In this document: positions 1 to 7,360 of the stretch, piece after piece
How positions within the stretch are numbered: the first letter of the stretch is position 1
Layout of the letters: the number at the start of each line of letters is the position of its first letter
Assembly (NCBI GenBank): GCA_025937075.1
Contig: JAICSD010000015.1
Coordinates: 1-21,090 of the forward strand
Reading direction: 5' to 3'
Origin: Vicinamibacteria bacterium
GTDB lineage: Bacteria > Acidobacteriota > Vicinamibacteria > Vicinamibacterales > 2-12-FULL-66-21
Length of the DNA stretch: 21,090 bases
Notes under the pieces: generated by a model
What the model saw: only the letters and a program-made list of their open reading frames with translations
The model's database searches: none
Told to the model about the DNA's origin: nothing
Position numbers and translations under genes: made by a program

Positions 1-118
1 CCGACTGCCGAGTGCCGACTGCCGACTGTATTGCCGATTGTCGATTGGTGACTACCGAGTCGATTGCTGATTGCCGATTGTATTGCCCATTGGGATTGAG
101 GAGTGGGGATTGGGATTG
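1..118 (+). repeat. Degenerate heptamer array (GNNGATT-like units)
   Basis: The first 118 bases can be cut almost completely into 7-base units of the form GCCGACT, GCCGATT, GTCGATT, GCTGATT, GCCCATT and GGGGATT, with a few shortened units of 5 or 6 bases. The array continues off the left edge. It ends exactly where the stop codon of the minus-strand phosphatase begins, so it lies just 3' of that gene. Related 7-base-period arrays occur at 7107-7176, 7331-7358 and 8110-8158. The function is unknown. There are no spacers and no protein-coding signal. Confidence 0.75.
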
Positions 119-1297
119 TCAGGATCGCTTCAGGATGAGAACGGTGAGATCGTCGGTGAATCGCGAGTCCCGCGCGTGCGCCGCGACGGCCCGCAGAATC
201 GCGGGTGCCAGCTCGGCCGGCGAGTCTGGCTGATGCGCTGCGAGCACGCGTTCCAGTCCCGCTTCTTCGAACGGATCGCCGCTGGGGTTCTCGGCTTCCG
301 TGATGCCGTCGCTGTAAAGAATCAGCGTGTCCATCGGACGGACCGACGTTTCCACGGCCTCGTAGGTTGATCCCTCGAACATCCCGAGCGCGACACCTGT
401 GCCCCCAAGCCGTTCGATCGATCCATCAGCCCGGCGAATCAGCGGCGGATTCTGCCCGGCGTTCACATAGGTCAACGCGCCGGTCCCGGGCGTATAGACC
501 GCATAGAACAGGGTGATGAACCGCGAGCCGGGGCTGTGCCGGCAAATCTGCGTGTTGAGCCGCGCGACGAGCGCACACGGCTCCAGTTCTTCGTCGACGA
601 GCGTCCGCAGCACGGCCAGCAGCAACGCCATCAGGAGCGCAGCCGGACTTCCCTTGCCAGCCACGTCCCCGAGCGTCACGATGACGCGTCCGTCGCTGAG
701 CGGGAGGACGTCGTAGAAGTCGCCGCCCACGGTGTTGGCCGGACGCGTGACGCCGCAGATCTCGGCGACACCCGCCGCATAGGTCCCAATCGGCAGCATC
801 GCGAGCTGGATCTCGCGCGCGACCTCGAGCTCGTTTTTGAGCGACAACCTGTCGGCTACCTCCAGCAGCACGAGCAGGTTGATGAGGACGAGGCTGACGA
901 GGAGCGCGAACGTGCCGTCGGCCCATTGCGGCGCGAAGACGGCGATGTTGAAGAACGGCGTCCCGAGCGGGACCGAGACGGTCTGCCAGCCGCGATAGAG
1001 CTTCAGGACGCCGAGCAGCGCGACGAACAGCGAGATCAGGTAGAGCGCACGGCGCGCCGGTGAGAGCTTCAGCGTGAACGCGATGAAGACCTGACGGATG
1101 CGGCGCAGGTTGCGCTTCCACCAGGGCAGCGCGGCGAGCGCATCCTCGTCGAGGCCGCGCGAGAAGTAACGATACGCGTCGCGCGTATCGCGCGTGAAGA
1201 GGCGCTGCAGGTCTTCGGCGGTGACGTCGCGCGCCAGGTCGCGCGTCCACGCGTCGAACCAGTGCGGATTGGTGACGGGTTCAGATACCCGGGCCAT
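119..1297 (-). CDS. Membrane-anchored SpoIIE/RsbU-type PP2C-family serine phosphatase
   Basis: 392 residues. The N-terminal ~80 residues are charged, followed by two predicted membrane helices (about 85-101 and 128-147) and a short linker (NELEVAREIQLAMLP, about 155-169) typical of RsbU-like proteins. The C-terminal half is the phosphatase domain, with the metal-binding motifs GGDFYDV (191-197, Asp193), GDVAGKG (210-216, Asp211), YSDGITEAEN (328-337, Asp330) and TDDLTVLILK (381-390). The family dephosphorylates anti-sigma-factor antagonists in partner-switching pathways, with the catalytic domain in the cytosol. No anti-sigma or antagonist gene is visible here, so the target is unknown. It follows the PLP enzyme gene with a 13-bp gap and is probably co-transcribed. 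A weak AAGG lies about 10 nt before the ATG. Confidence 0.93.
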   Translation of the reverse strand: MARVSEPVTNPHWFDAWTRDLARDVTAEDLQRLFTRDTRDAYRYFSRGLDEDALAALPWWKRNLRRIRQVFIAFTLKLSPARRALYLISLFVALLGVLKLYRGWQTVSVPLGTPFFNIAVFAPQWADGTFALLVSLVLINLLVLLEVADRLSLKNELEVAREIQLAMLPIGTYAAGVAEICGVTRPANTVGGDFYDVLPLSDGRVIVTLGDVAGKGSPAALLMALLLAVLRTLVDEELEPCALVARLNTQICRHSPGSRFITLFYAVYTPGTGALTYVNAGQNPPLIRRADGSIERLGGTGVALGMFEGSTYEAVETSVRPMDTLILYSDGITEAENPSGDPFEEAGLERVLAAHQPDSPAELAPAILRAVAAHARDSRFTDDLTVLILKRS

Positions 1298-1310
1298 CTG
1301 GCCGCGCCTT

Positions 1311-2492
1311 TCAGATCAATCCAAGCTCGCGTCCGACCGCGGCAAAAGCGTCGAGCGCATACTGGAGGTCTTCCCGTGTGTGCGTCGCCGTGACGATCGT
1401 GCGGACGCGCGCCTTGTCGCGCGCCACGGTCGGAAACGCGATCCCCTGCGCGAACACGCCGCGCGCGAACAGCTTGTCCGACAGCAGCATGGCCTTCGAT
1501 CCCTCACCCACGATGACGGGCGTGATCGGGCTTTCGCTCATGCCCGTGTCGAACCCGAGATCCTGGAGCCCCTTCTTGAAGAACCGCGTGTTCTCCCAGA
1601 GGCGATCGATGATCTCGGGTTCCTCGAGCAGCACGTCGATTGCGGCCATGCACGCCGCGACGACGGCCGGCGGGTGCGACGTCGAGAACAGGAACGGCCG
1701 CGCGCGATGGTAGAGGAACTCAATCAGATCGGCGCTTCCGGCAACGTAGCCGCCGAGCGCGCCGATGGCCTTCGAGAGCGTTCCGACCTGGATATCGACG
1801 CGTCCGTGGACGCCGAAATGGTCAATCGTACCGCGCCCGTTCCTTCCAAACACGCCGCTCGCATGGGCATCGTCCACCATCATGATGCAGCCGGTCGCCT
1901 CCGCGAGATCGCACAGCGCCGGCAGCGGTCCCAGATCACCATCCATGCTGAAGACCCCGTCGGTGATCAGAAGCTTTCGCTGATCTTTCGGGAGCGCCTC
2001 GATGATCGTCCGCGCGGCCGCGACGTCCTTGTGCGGAAAGACCTTGATCGCTGCCCGGCTGAGGCGGCAGCCATCGATGATGCTCGCGTGGTTCAGCTCG
2101 TCCGAGATGACGACATCTTCTCGCGTGAGGATCGCCGAAACCGACCCCGCATTCGCGGTGAAGCCGCTCTGGAAGACGACGACCTTGTCGACCTGCTTGA
2201 ACTCGGCGAGGCGGCGTTCCAGCTCCATGTGCATTTCCATGGTGCCGGCGATCGTGCGGACGGATCCGGTGCCGACGCCGAACTCCTTCACAGCGGTCAG
2301 CGCGCGTTCGCGGAGCTTCGGGTGGGTTGTGAGACCGAGATAATTGTTCGACGACAGGTTGACCACGGATTTGTGATCCACCGTCGTCCGCGCCTTTTGT
2401 TCGGCATCCAGCACCCGAAGATGCCGGTAGAGCTTTTGCTCCTTCAGCCCCTCGAGCTCACGTCCAAGATAGGCGAGCGGGTCGGTCCGCAT
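1311..2492 (-). CDS. kbl: Glycine C-acetyltransferase (2-amino-3-ketobutyrate CoA ligase) type alpha-oxoamine synthase
   Basis: 393 residues, close to the ~398 of E. coli Kbl. It belongs to the PLP-dependent alpha-oxoamine synthases, which condense an amino acid with an acyl-CoA. Visible motifs are NNYLGL (49-54), GVGTGSVRTIAGT (72-84), NHASIIDG (134-141), VDDAHASGVFG (206-216, with the PLP-contacting Asp and His) and GTLSKAIGALGG (237-248), whose Lys241 should form the internal aldimine. Overall similarity is to Kbl, which splits 2-amino-3-ketobutyrate to glycine and acetyl-CoA in threonine breakdown. BioF- or SPT-like substrate choice cannot be excluded, and the usual partner tdh is not in the window. 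The ATG at 2492 has no SD but has TATACT eight bases upstream, so the mRNA may be leaderless. The phosphatase gene lies 13 bp downstream. Confidence 0.88.
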   Translation of the reverse strand: MRTDPLAYLGRELEGLKEQKLYRHLRVLDAEQKARTTVDHKSVVNLSSNNYLGLTTHPKLRERALTAVKEFGVGTGSVRTIAGTMEMHMELERRLAEFKQVDKVVVFQSGFTANAGSVSAILTREDVVISDELNHASIIDGCRLSRAAIKVFPHKDVAAARTIIEALPKDQRKLLITDGVFSMDGDLGPLPALCDLAEATGCIMMVDDAHASGVFGRNGRGTIDHFGVHGRVDIQVGTLSKAIGALGGYVAGSADLIEFLYHRARPFLFSTSHPPAVVAACMAAIDVLLEEPEIIDRLWENTRFFKKGLQDLGFDTGMSESPITPVIVGEGSKAMLLSDKLFARGVFAQGIAFPTVARDKARVRTIVTATHTREDLQYALDAFAAVGRELGLI

Positions 2493-2500
2493 AAACAGCC

Positions 2501-2506
2501 AGTATA
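2501..2506 (-). promoter_or_regulatory. -10-like TATACT immediately upstream of kbl
   Basis: On the minus strand TATACT lies eight bases before the kbl ATG, with no purine-rich SD between them. The spacing would put the transcription start at or one base before the A of ATG. No convincing -35 is seen. It sits in the ~104-bp divergent gap shared with the DUF5658-like gene. Confidence 0.5.
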
Positions 2507-2596
2507 GGCGTAATCCACGGCCGCTGAGCCACGCGCGCCCTCGCGTCGTGGCACTCGCATTGATTCACGGCGAATGTTCGCGCACCGCGGGCCCGA

Positions 2597-2956
2597 GTGC
2601 CCGCCACGGGGATGTATACGGCAGCGGGAGTGCTGAAGTTGGAAGGGCCGGCGATCACCGGACGTTCGCTGTTCGGGGACATCGCGGTCGTCGCGTTCCT
2701 CGTCGCCCAGGCGAGCGACGGTGTGCTGACGTACGTTGGCGTGCGCACCTATGGCGTGCACATCGAAGGAAATCCACTGCTCGGCTGGCTCATGGTGTGG
2801 GCGGGTCAGGGATTTGCGCTCGCTTTCGCCAAAGGCGCCGCGGGCGCCTTCGGCATCGTCCTTCACCTGACGTCGGTGCACCGCGTGGTCGCGCTCCTCA
2901 CGGTGTTTTACTTCGCAGCAGCCGTCTTCCCCTGGATCAGAATCCTGTTCTACTGA
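2597..2956 (+). CDS. DUF5658-like small membrane protein
   Basis: About 119 residues, strongly hydrophobic after the first ~25. It carries the pattern I associate with DUF5658: a first helix with D-x-x-x-T (SDGVLTY), then a conserved EGNPL loop, a Gly-rich second helix, a lysine within the membrane region (AFAKGAAG) and two further helices ending in IRILFY. The molecular function of this family is unknown. The start is uncertain: GTG at 2597, ATG at 2612 and GTG at 2630 are in frame, and none has a good SD. A TATACG at 2615-2620 would suit a leaderless start at 2630. The 3' end overlaps the converging transporter gene by 7 bp. Confidence 0.7.
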   Translation: MPATGMYTAAGVLKLEGPAITGRSLFGDIAVVAFLVAQASDGVLTYVGVRTYGVHIEGNPLLGWLMVWAGQGFALAFAKGAAGAFGIVLHLTSVHRVVALLTVFYFAAAVFPWIRILFY

Positions 2957-3999
2957 TCGCTGCTTTCCTCTCGCATCAGTTCGGACGCCACAACCTGAAG
3001 GATCGCGGCGGTGGGCACCGCCAGGATCGCACCGACGATGCCCAGCAGCTCTCCTCCGATCAGCAGCGCGACGATCACGGTCACGGCGCTGACACCGACC
3101 TGCCGCGACATCACCTTCGGCACGAGCACGTGGTTCTCGAACTGCTGCTGAAGCACGAAGAAGATCAGGACGAACAGCACCTTCTTGAGCGATACGGACG
3201 CTGCGACTGCCAGGGCAGGCACGGCCGAGATGATCGGCCCGACGACGGGGATCAGCTCGCCGATCCCGGAGATCAGCGCGAGGACGTAGAAGAACGGGAT
3301 GCCCAGCGCCCACAAGCCGATGGCAGATGTCGAGCCGATGATCGCGCCGAGCAGCAGTTGGCCGCTCAGCCACGCGCTGACTTTCGTCGTGACCTCGCGG
3401 CTCGCGCCCGCAATGTCGTGGCGCCGCTCGCGGGGGAACAGGCGGATGAACATTGCGCGCAACCCATCCGCCTCCACGAGCAGGTAGAAGGTGAGAATCA
3501 GGATCGTAACGACGCCGAAGATGCCGCCGGCGAAGTTGGCCACCGCACCCGCGACAGCATTGACCGCGTCCCCGCTCGATCCGGGCGCGCGCGCCACCGC
3601 TTCCCGCCACGTGAGTCGCTCCCGCAGCATGCCTTTGTCGATCAAGAACTGCTGCACGCGATCGAACATCTGCGGCAGCGCGCCCCAGAGCGACACGGCC
3701 TGGTGCACGAGCGGGGGAAAGATCAGAAACCCCACAAGCGTCACGAAGCCGATGATCGCGATGTAGAGGACGAGGATCGCCAGCCAGCGCGGGAAGCGCT
3801 TCGATCCAATCGGCAGCGCCTTCTGACGCTCGATCAGCCGGACGATCGGGCTGAAGCCGATCGCGAGCAGACCGCTGATGTAGATCAACAGGAGGACGTG
3901 GCGCGCGAGATACGCCGTCCACAGGATGACGATGCCGAGCAGCGCAACGGCAATCGTCCAGACGATGAGCGACTTCTGTTCCGCCTCAGACCGTGCCAC
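2950..3999 (-). CDS. AI-2E family transporter (PerM/YhhT/TqsA superfamily)
   Basis: 349 residues, the usual length for this inner-membrane family. Hydrophobic segments lie at roughly 12-30, 35-55, 72-96, 153-176, 213-262, 273-284 and 303-337, giving about eight membrane spans. Family signatures are visible: SGIGELIPVVGPIIS (244-258), QQQFENHVLVPKVM (284-297) and the final GIVGAILAVPTAAIL (320-334). Members export varied solutes (AI-2 for TqsA, Na+/H+ in some), so the substrate cannot be assigned. The GTG start at 3999 is only 6 bp after the stop of the aminotransferase gene, so the two are almost certainly one transcript. This pairing hints, without proof, at an amino-acid-related substrate. 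The 3' end overlaps the DUF5658-like gene by 7 bp. Confidence 0.92.
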   Translation of the reverse strand: MARSEAEQKSLIVWTIAVALLGIVILWTAYLARHVLLLIYISGLLAIGFSPIVRLIERQKALPIGSKRFPRWLAILVLYIAIIGFVTLVGFLIFPPLVHQAVSLWGALPQMFDRVQQFLIDKGMLRERLTWREAVARAPGSSGDAVNAVAGAVANFAGGIFGVVTILILTFYLLVEADGLRAMFIRLFPRERRHDIAGASREVTTKVSAWLSGQLLLGAIIGSTSAIGLWALGIPFFYVLALISGIGELIPVVGPIISAVPALAVAASVSLKKVLFVLIFFVLQQQFENHVLVPKVMSRQVGVSAVTVIVALLIGGELLGIVGAILAVPTAAILQVVASELMREESSDQ

Positions 4000-4005
4000 G
4001 ACGGT

Positions 4006-5220
4006 TCAGTTCCTGGCGCGAAATTCGCCGGTGAATCCAGCGACGAGATCGAAGATCTCCGAGAGCTCCTGCGGATTCGCAAGAAAGACGACGCGGAAGA
4101 ATCCCTCGCGCGGATCGGTGCCGAACCCGGACCCGAACACGCAGAGGACGCCCGTCGCCCGGAGCAGACCGAGCACGTAGTCCTCGTCCGTGGCGCCAGG
4201 CGGCAGCGAGACGCGCGGCATCGCGTAGAAGGCCGCGGTGGGCGCGACGGTACTGATGCCGTCGATCGCGTTCAGGCGGCGTGTCGTCAGCTCCGCGCGT
4301 TCGCGCAGCGCGGTTCGGAAGGCGTCCTCGTGCGAGCGGTCGCCGGTGAGCGCCGGCGCAATCGCGTACTGCATCGGCCCAGGGGAACACAGACGGCCGT
4401 CCGCGAGCTTCTTGATCGCCACCAGCACATCGTCGAGCCGTTCCGTGCGTCCGACTGCCATCCACCCCGCGCGCCAGCCGGGTGCGAGATAGGCCTTCGA
4501 CAGGGACGAGAACGAGAGAATCGGCGCGTCCGGGTACAGGCTTGCCATCGGCGGCACCGGCCCGTCGTACGCGAGATCGCCGTACACTTCGTCGGCGAGG
4601 AGCGGGATGTTGTGCCGATCTGCCAGCTCGATGAGCGCGCGGCGCACGTCGGCCGGGTAATTCGCGCCCGTGGGATTGTTCGGATCGATCACGACGAGCG
4701 CCCGCGTCGTCGGGGTGATCAGGCTGCGAACGTGATCCGTGTCCGGCAACCAGCCGCGAGCCGGGTCGGTGCGATAGAACACCGCCCGGGCACCAACTTT
4801 TGCGAGGACAGCCGTATATAAAGGATAGGTTGGCGTCGGGATCAGCACCTCGTCGCCGTGTTCCGCGAGCGCGGTGAGCGCCAGCTCGATGCCTTCCGAG
4901 GTTCCCGAAGTAATCAGCACGCGATCCGGCGATACGGGCATCCCGCGTCGCGTCAGCTCGCCCGCAACGGCCTCACGGGCTTCGGGGATGCCCGGCGAGG
5001 GCACGTAGCCGTTGTGGCCCTCGCGGACGGCGCGCTCGACGGCCGCGACGAGGTGCTGCGGCGTGCTGAACCCGAAACTGATTGGATCGCCGATATTGAG
5101 GTAGCGAACGCGGCGGCCCGCGGCCTCAACCTTGCGCGCCTCGGCCACGATATTACGAATTGCGTAGTTGAATCCCGCCACACGCGAGGCTACCGGAACT
5201 GCCGCGGATGTGGCTTTCAT
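4006..5220 (-). CDS. Class I/II PLP aminotransferase, AlaA-like
   Basis: 404 residues from the ATG at 5220. An in-frame TTG two codons earlier is unlikely, because it would lie between the -10-like element and the probable transcription start. Numbering from the TTG, motifs are NIGDPISFGF (44-53), GYVPSPGIPEAR (73-84), the cofactor/substrate loop DPNNPTGANY (181-190), ADEVYGDLAYDG (211-222) and SSLSKAYLAPGWRAGW (240-255), with Lys244 as the Schiff-base lysine. A late FFRVVFL carries the probable carboxylate-binding Arg. Length and motif spacing resemble E. coli AlaA (405 residues), which interconverts alanine and glutamate with pyruvate and 2-oxoglutarate. The exact amino donor is an inference. 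It is co-transcribed with the downstream transporter. Confidence 0.88.
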   Translation of the reverse strand: MKATSAAVPVASRVAGFNYAIRNIVAEARKVEAAGRRVRYLNIGDPISFGFSTPQHLVAAVERAVREGHNGYVPSPGIPEAREAVAGELTRRGMPVSPDRVLITSGTSEGIELALTALAEHGDEVLIPTPTYPLYTAVLAKVGARAVFYRTDPARGWLPDTDHVRSLITPTTRALVVIDPNNPTGANYPADVRRALIELADRHNIPLLADEVYGDLAYDGPVPPMASLYPDAPILSFSSLSKAYLAPGWRAGWMAVGRTERLDDVLVAIKKLADGRLCSPGPMQYAIAPALTGDRSHEDAFRTALRERAELTTRRLNAIDGISTVAPTAAFYAMPRVSLPPGATDEDYVLGLLRATGVLCVFGSGFGTDPREGFFRVVFLANPQELSEIFDLVAGFTGEFRARN

Positions 5221-5226
5221 CGGCAA

Positions 5227-5232
5227 ATCTTA
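5227..5232 (-). promoter_or_regulatory. -10-like TAAGAT for the AlaA-like gene
   Basis: On the minus strand TAAGAT is followed by exactly six bases and then the ATG at 5220. This is the spacing that would start transcription on the A of ATG. There is no SD. The identical hexamer with the same six-base gap precedes the gene at 18027-18542. Confidence 0.5.
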
Positions 5233-5274
5233 TCAGACTGGACTGATGTAAATTTCGCTGCCGGCAGAATGCGC

Positions 5275-5280
5275 TACAAT
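5275..5280 (+). promoter_or_regulatory. -10-like TACAAT for the VWFA gene, with AT-richer leader
   Basis: TACAAT at 5275-5280 sits in the divergent gap and would start transcription near 5287. This leaves a ~94-nt leader before the ATG at 5381. The leader is visibly AT-richer than the surroundings. It contains a perfect 7-bp inverted repeat, CATTTTC (5294-5300) and GAAAATG (5305-5311), around a GAGT loop. No strong -35 is apparent. An in-frame GTG at 5303 inside this hairpin is not favoured as the gene start. Confidence 0.4.
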
Positions 5281-5380
5281 GTAATTCTTACCTCATTTTC
5301 GAGTGAAAATGGGTATTGCAGAGATCGTAAGTACAACACCAGCCAAGGTTTATCAGATTGGCAGAGTCTTTGGAGTTCAA

Positions 5381-6364
5381 ATGAGTGTGGTGGCGACGTG
5401 TCGATTGCTGTTGAGCATCGCGCTTGCGGCCGTCCTGCTGGTTCCCGCGGTGGGCGCGCAAAGCTCGACGCCTCAAGTCCGGCCGACGTTCAAGGCCGGA
5501 GTGGACCTCGTGTCGGTCGCCGCCGTCGTACGAGATCGGAAAGGGCGCTTCGTGCGCAACCTCCGGAAGGATGACTTCGTCATCCTGGAGGGGACGCAGA
5601 AGCGCGATATCGTCGAGTTCCACGCCGAAGAGGATGCTCCGGTCCGGGTCGCGCTGCTGTTCGACGTCAGCGGCAGCATGCGCGTCGCATCGAAGATCGA
5701 GGATGCCCGTCAGGCGGCGCGGCACGTGCTCGGCGCCCTGCGCCTGAGCGCGCCGGCGGGGCGCATCACCGACGAGGTCGCTGTCTTCAGTTTCGACATG
5801 AACCTGCAGTATCTGCAGCCGTTCACGACGGACGAAGGCGCCATCGAGTCGGCGCTGGCGCGCGTGGTACCGTTCGGACAGACGTCGCTGTACGACGCCG
5901 TCGAGCAGACGGCGAGACGGGTGGCCGACGTCGCTCCGGGCGATCCGCATCGCCGCGCCGTGGTCGTCCTGACGGACGGCGTCGATACGAGCAGTCTGAT
6001 GAAGCCCGAGGAAGTGTCCGCGATCGCAAGCCAGATCGACGTCCCGGTATACGTGCTCTCGGTCGTTTCGCCGCTGGATCATCCTGGCGGGCCAGATGTT
6101 GTGGACACGATGCACACGCCCCCGGAATCGGAGCTGCGGTCGCTCGCCCGCTGGACGGGCGGTGACCTGTTCGTGACCAGCGCGCCCGCTCATGAGAGCA
6201 TCGCGGCGCGCCAGATTGTGGACGAGCTTCGCCATCAGTACGTGCTCGCCTTCGGATCGTCGAGCTCGAGCGGGTGGCATCGGCTTGCTGTGCGTGTCAA
6301 AGATCGCGATTGGACGGTCCGCACGCGCGCCGGCTACATGGCTGGCACGCGCGTTGGAAGCTGA
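5381..6364 (+). CDS. Secreted VWFA-domain protein (VWFA-related acidobacterial type)
   Basis: 327 residues. The start was chosen because GGAG at 5372-5375 is correctly spaced and the protein then begins with a clear signal peptide: a hydrophobic core at about 8-22 and likely cleavage after AVGA at residue 26. Next comes the sequence seen in VWFA-related acidobacterial proteins (DLVSVAAVVRDRKG, then LRKDDFVILEG), and then a von Willebrand A domain. The metal-ion-dependent adhesion site looks intact: DVSGSM (95-100), Thr168 in GQTSLYDAV, and Asp199 in LTDGVD. Such proteins act outside the inner membrane in binding or adhesion, but the ligand is unknown. The ompA-like gene follows after 67 bp on the same strand and may share a transcript. 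Confidence 0.9.
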   Translation: MSVVATCRLLLSIALAAVLLVPAVGAQSSTPQVRPTFKAGVDLVSVAAVVRDRKGRFVRNLRKDDFVILEGTQKRDIVEFHAEEDAPVRVALLFDVSGSMRVASKIEDARQAARHVLGALRLSAPAGRITDEVAVFSFDMNLQYLQPFTTDEGAIESALARVVPFGQTSLYDAVEQTARRVADVAPGDPHRRAVVVLTDGVDTSSLMKPEEVSAIASQIDVPVYVLSVVSPLDHPGGPDVVDTMHTPPESELRSLARWTGGDLFVTSAPAHESIAARQIVDELRHQYVLAFGSSSSSGWHRLAVRVKDRDWTVRTRAGYMAGTRVGS

Positions 6365-6431
6365 TCGCTGAAGGCCAGGGAAACCAGGAGACGCGGTAAG
6401 GGACAGGAGAGCGGAGACAATGGAGGCAGTT

Positions 6432-7097
6432 ATGAAAAAGTTCGTGCTGGCCGCCCCGATCCTCGCGCTTGCGCTGGGCGGAACCAGTGCCTGCGCGACG
6501 AAGAAGATGGTGCGGACGTCGGTCGGCGAGGTGAACGACAAGGTCGAAACGTTGTCGAAGTCCGTCGAGGAAACGCAGGAGCGCACGCGGACGAACGAGA
6601 CCAAGATCGGCGAAGTCGACCAGAAGGCGCAGCAGGCAGGTCAGAAGGCGCAGGCCGCGGGTCAGCGCGCTGACGAAGCCTATGCGAACGCCGACAAGGT
6701 CAACGCGCGCGCCGACAAAATCGAGGCTGCCTCGAAGCGGCTCGTGTACGAAGTCGTCCTGAGCGAAGACAAGGGCAACTTCAAGTTCGGCAAGGCGGCG
6801 CTGCCGGAAGACGCGCAGGGCGAGATCGACAAGCTCGTCGAGCAGCTCAAGGCGAACCCGAATGGCGCCTATATCGAGATCGAAGGGCACACGGACAACG
6901 TCGGCCCGAAGGACGTGAACTACAAGCTCGGCCTCGAGCGTGCTGAGGCCGTGAAGCGTTACCTCTACGAGCACCACCAGGTGCCGCTCCACAAGATCAA
7001 CGTGATCAGCTACGGCGAGGAAAAGCCGATCGCGCCGAACAAGACGAAGGCGGGCCGCGCGCAGAACCGCCGCGTCGTGATCAAGGTCCTCGCCTAG
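6432..7097 (+). CDS. OmpA/Pal-family peptidoglycan-associated protein with coiled-coil stalk
   Basis: 221 residues from the ATG at 6432, chosen over the ATG at 6420 because GGAGG (6422-6426) is five bases upstream. The N-terminus is a signal sequence ending TSAC, a plausible but imperfect lipobox with Cys21, so it may be a lipoprotein. Residues ~28-100 are a long helical coiled coil with recurring VDQKAQQAGQKAQAAG-type heptads, like the Lpp/stalk regions of some OmpA-like lipoproteins. Residues ~105-221 form the OmpA C-terminal domain. This includes IEGHTDNVG (150-158), whose Asp155 should contact diaminopimelate, and AGRAQNRRVVIKV with the partner Arg. The role is probably tethering the outer membrane to peptidoglycan. 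The stop codon lies in a perfect palindrome CGCCTAGGCG (7091-7100). Confidence 0.92.
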   Translation: MKKFVLAAPILALALGGTSACATKKMVRTSVGEVNDKVETLSKSVEETQERTRTNETKIGEVDQKAQQAGQKAQAAGQRADEAYANADKVNARADKIEAASKRLVYEVVLSEDKGNFKFGKAALPEDAQGEIDKLVEQLKANPNGAYIEIEGHTDNVGPKDVNYKLGLERAEAVKRYLYEHHQVPLHKINVISYGEEKPIAPNKTKAGRAQNRRVVIKVLA

Positions 7098-7106
7098 GCG
7101 AGAGCC

Positions 7107-7180
7107 AACTCCCAGGTCCCAGCTTCCAACCTCCAGACACTCCTGTTTGGGATTTGGGATTTGGGAATTGGGAGTTCTTT
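7107..7180 (+). terminator. Long imperfect hairpin made of two opposed heptamer arrays, T-rich end; likely ompA terminator
   Basis: Five 7-base units starting AACTCCC (7107-7141) are followed by five units in the opposite sense, CCTGTTT, GGGATTT twice, GGGAATT and GGGAGTT (7142-7176). AACTCCC at 7107 pairs exactly with GGGAGTT at 7170. The inner units pair partly, keeping the 7-base period. TTCTTTT follows at 7175-7180 and beyond. The position ten bases after the ompA stop fits an intrinsic-type terminator, which is an inference. Confidence 0.5.
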
Positions 7181-7182
7181 TG

Positions 7183-7306
7183 CGCCGCATCGGATCGGGG
7201 GCGGATCGCAGGAAACGGCGCCGGAATGGTCCGACGTCGGGTCCATCGATTCAACGTCAGCACTTTCGCAGGGTGCTTCGCGTTCCGCCCCCGGTCGGAT
7301 GCGGCG
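7183..7306. repeat. 124-bp element bounded by a 23-bp near-perfect inverted repeat
   Basis: The left arm 7183-7205 begins CGCCGCATCGG. The right arm 7284-7306 ends CGGATGCGGCG. The arms match at 21 of 23 positions as DNA. As RNA, one of the two differences is a G-U wobble, so 22 of 23 positions can pair. The 78-base interior holds a perfect palindrome CCGACGTCGG (7231-7240) and a small hairpin AGCAC/GTGCT (7259-7263 and 7273-7277). No convincing target-site duplication flanks it. It could be a miniature mobile element, a REPIN-like sequence, or a structured RNA in the leader of the reductase gene. Confidence 0.65.
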
Positions 7307-7330
7307 TTCGTGTGTACTGATGCTGAGGTA

Positions 7331-7358
7331 GTCGGTTCTGGGTTCTGGGTTTTTGGGT
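7331..7358 (+). repeat. Short heptamer array (GTCGGTT, CTGGGTT x2, TTTGGGT)
   Basis: Four consecutive 7-base units directly precede the start of the reductase gene. They share the period and the terminal TT/T of the other arrays in the window. The array leaves no room for a normal SD before the TTG or GTG start. Confidence 0.6.
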
Positions 7359-7360
7359 AG

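Noticed and set aside
1..118. CRISPR array
   Set aside because: The units are 7 bases, contiguous and degenerate, with no spacers and no cas genes nearby.
2548..4821. Very long plus-strand open frame across the kbl/transporter/aminotransferase region
   Set aside because: It is antisense to well-supported genes, and its translation is low-complexity Arg/Asp/Glu-rich sequence typical of GC-rich shadow frames.
5303..5380. Earlier GTG start for the VWFA protein
   Set aside because: It would put 26 non-conserved residues before the signal peptide. The ATG at 5381 has GGAG at good spacing.
5288..6604. 438-codon minus-strand frame opposite the VWFA and ompA genes
   Set aside because: It is a shadow frame. 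The plus-strand genes have signal peptides, SDs and conserved domains.
7098..7360. tRNA or other known RNA gene in the longest gap
   Set aside because: I saw no cloverleaf, T-loop consensus or CCA end. The region is explained by heptamer arrays and the 124-bp inverted-repeat element.
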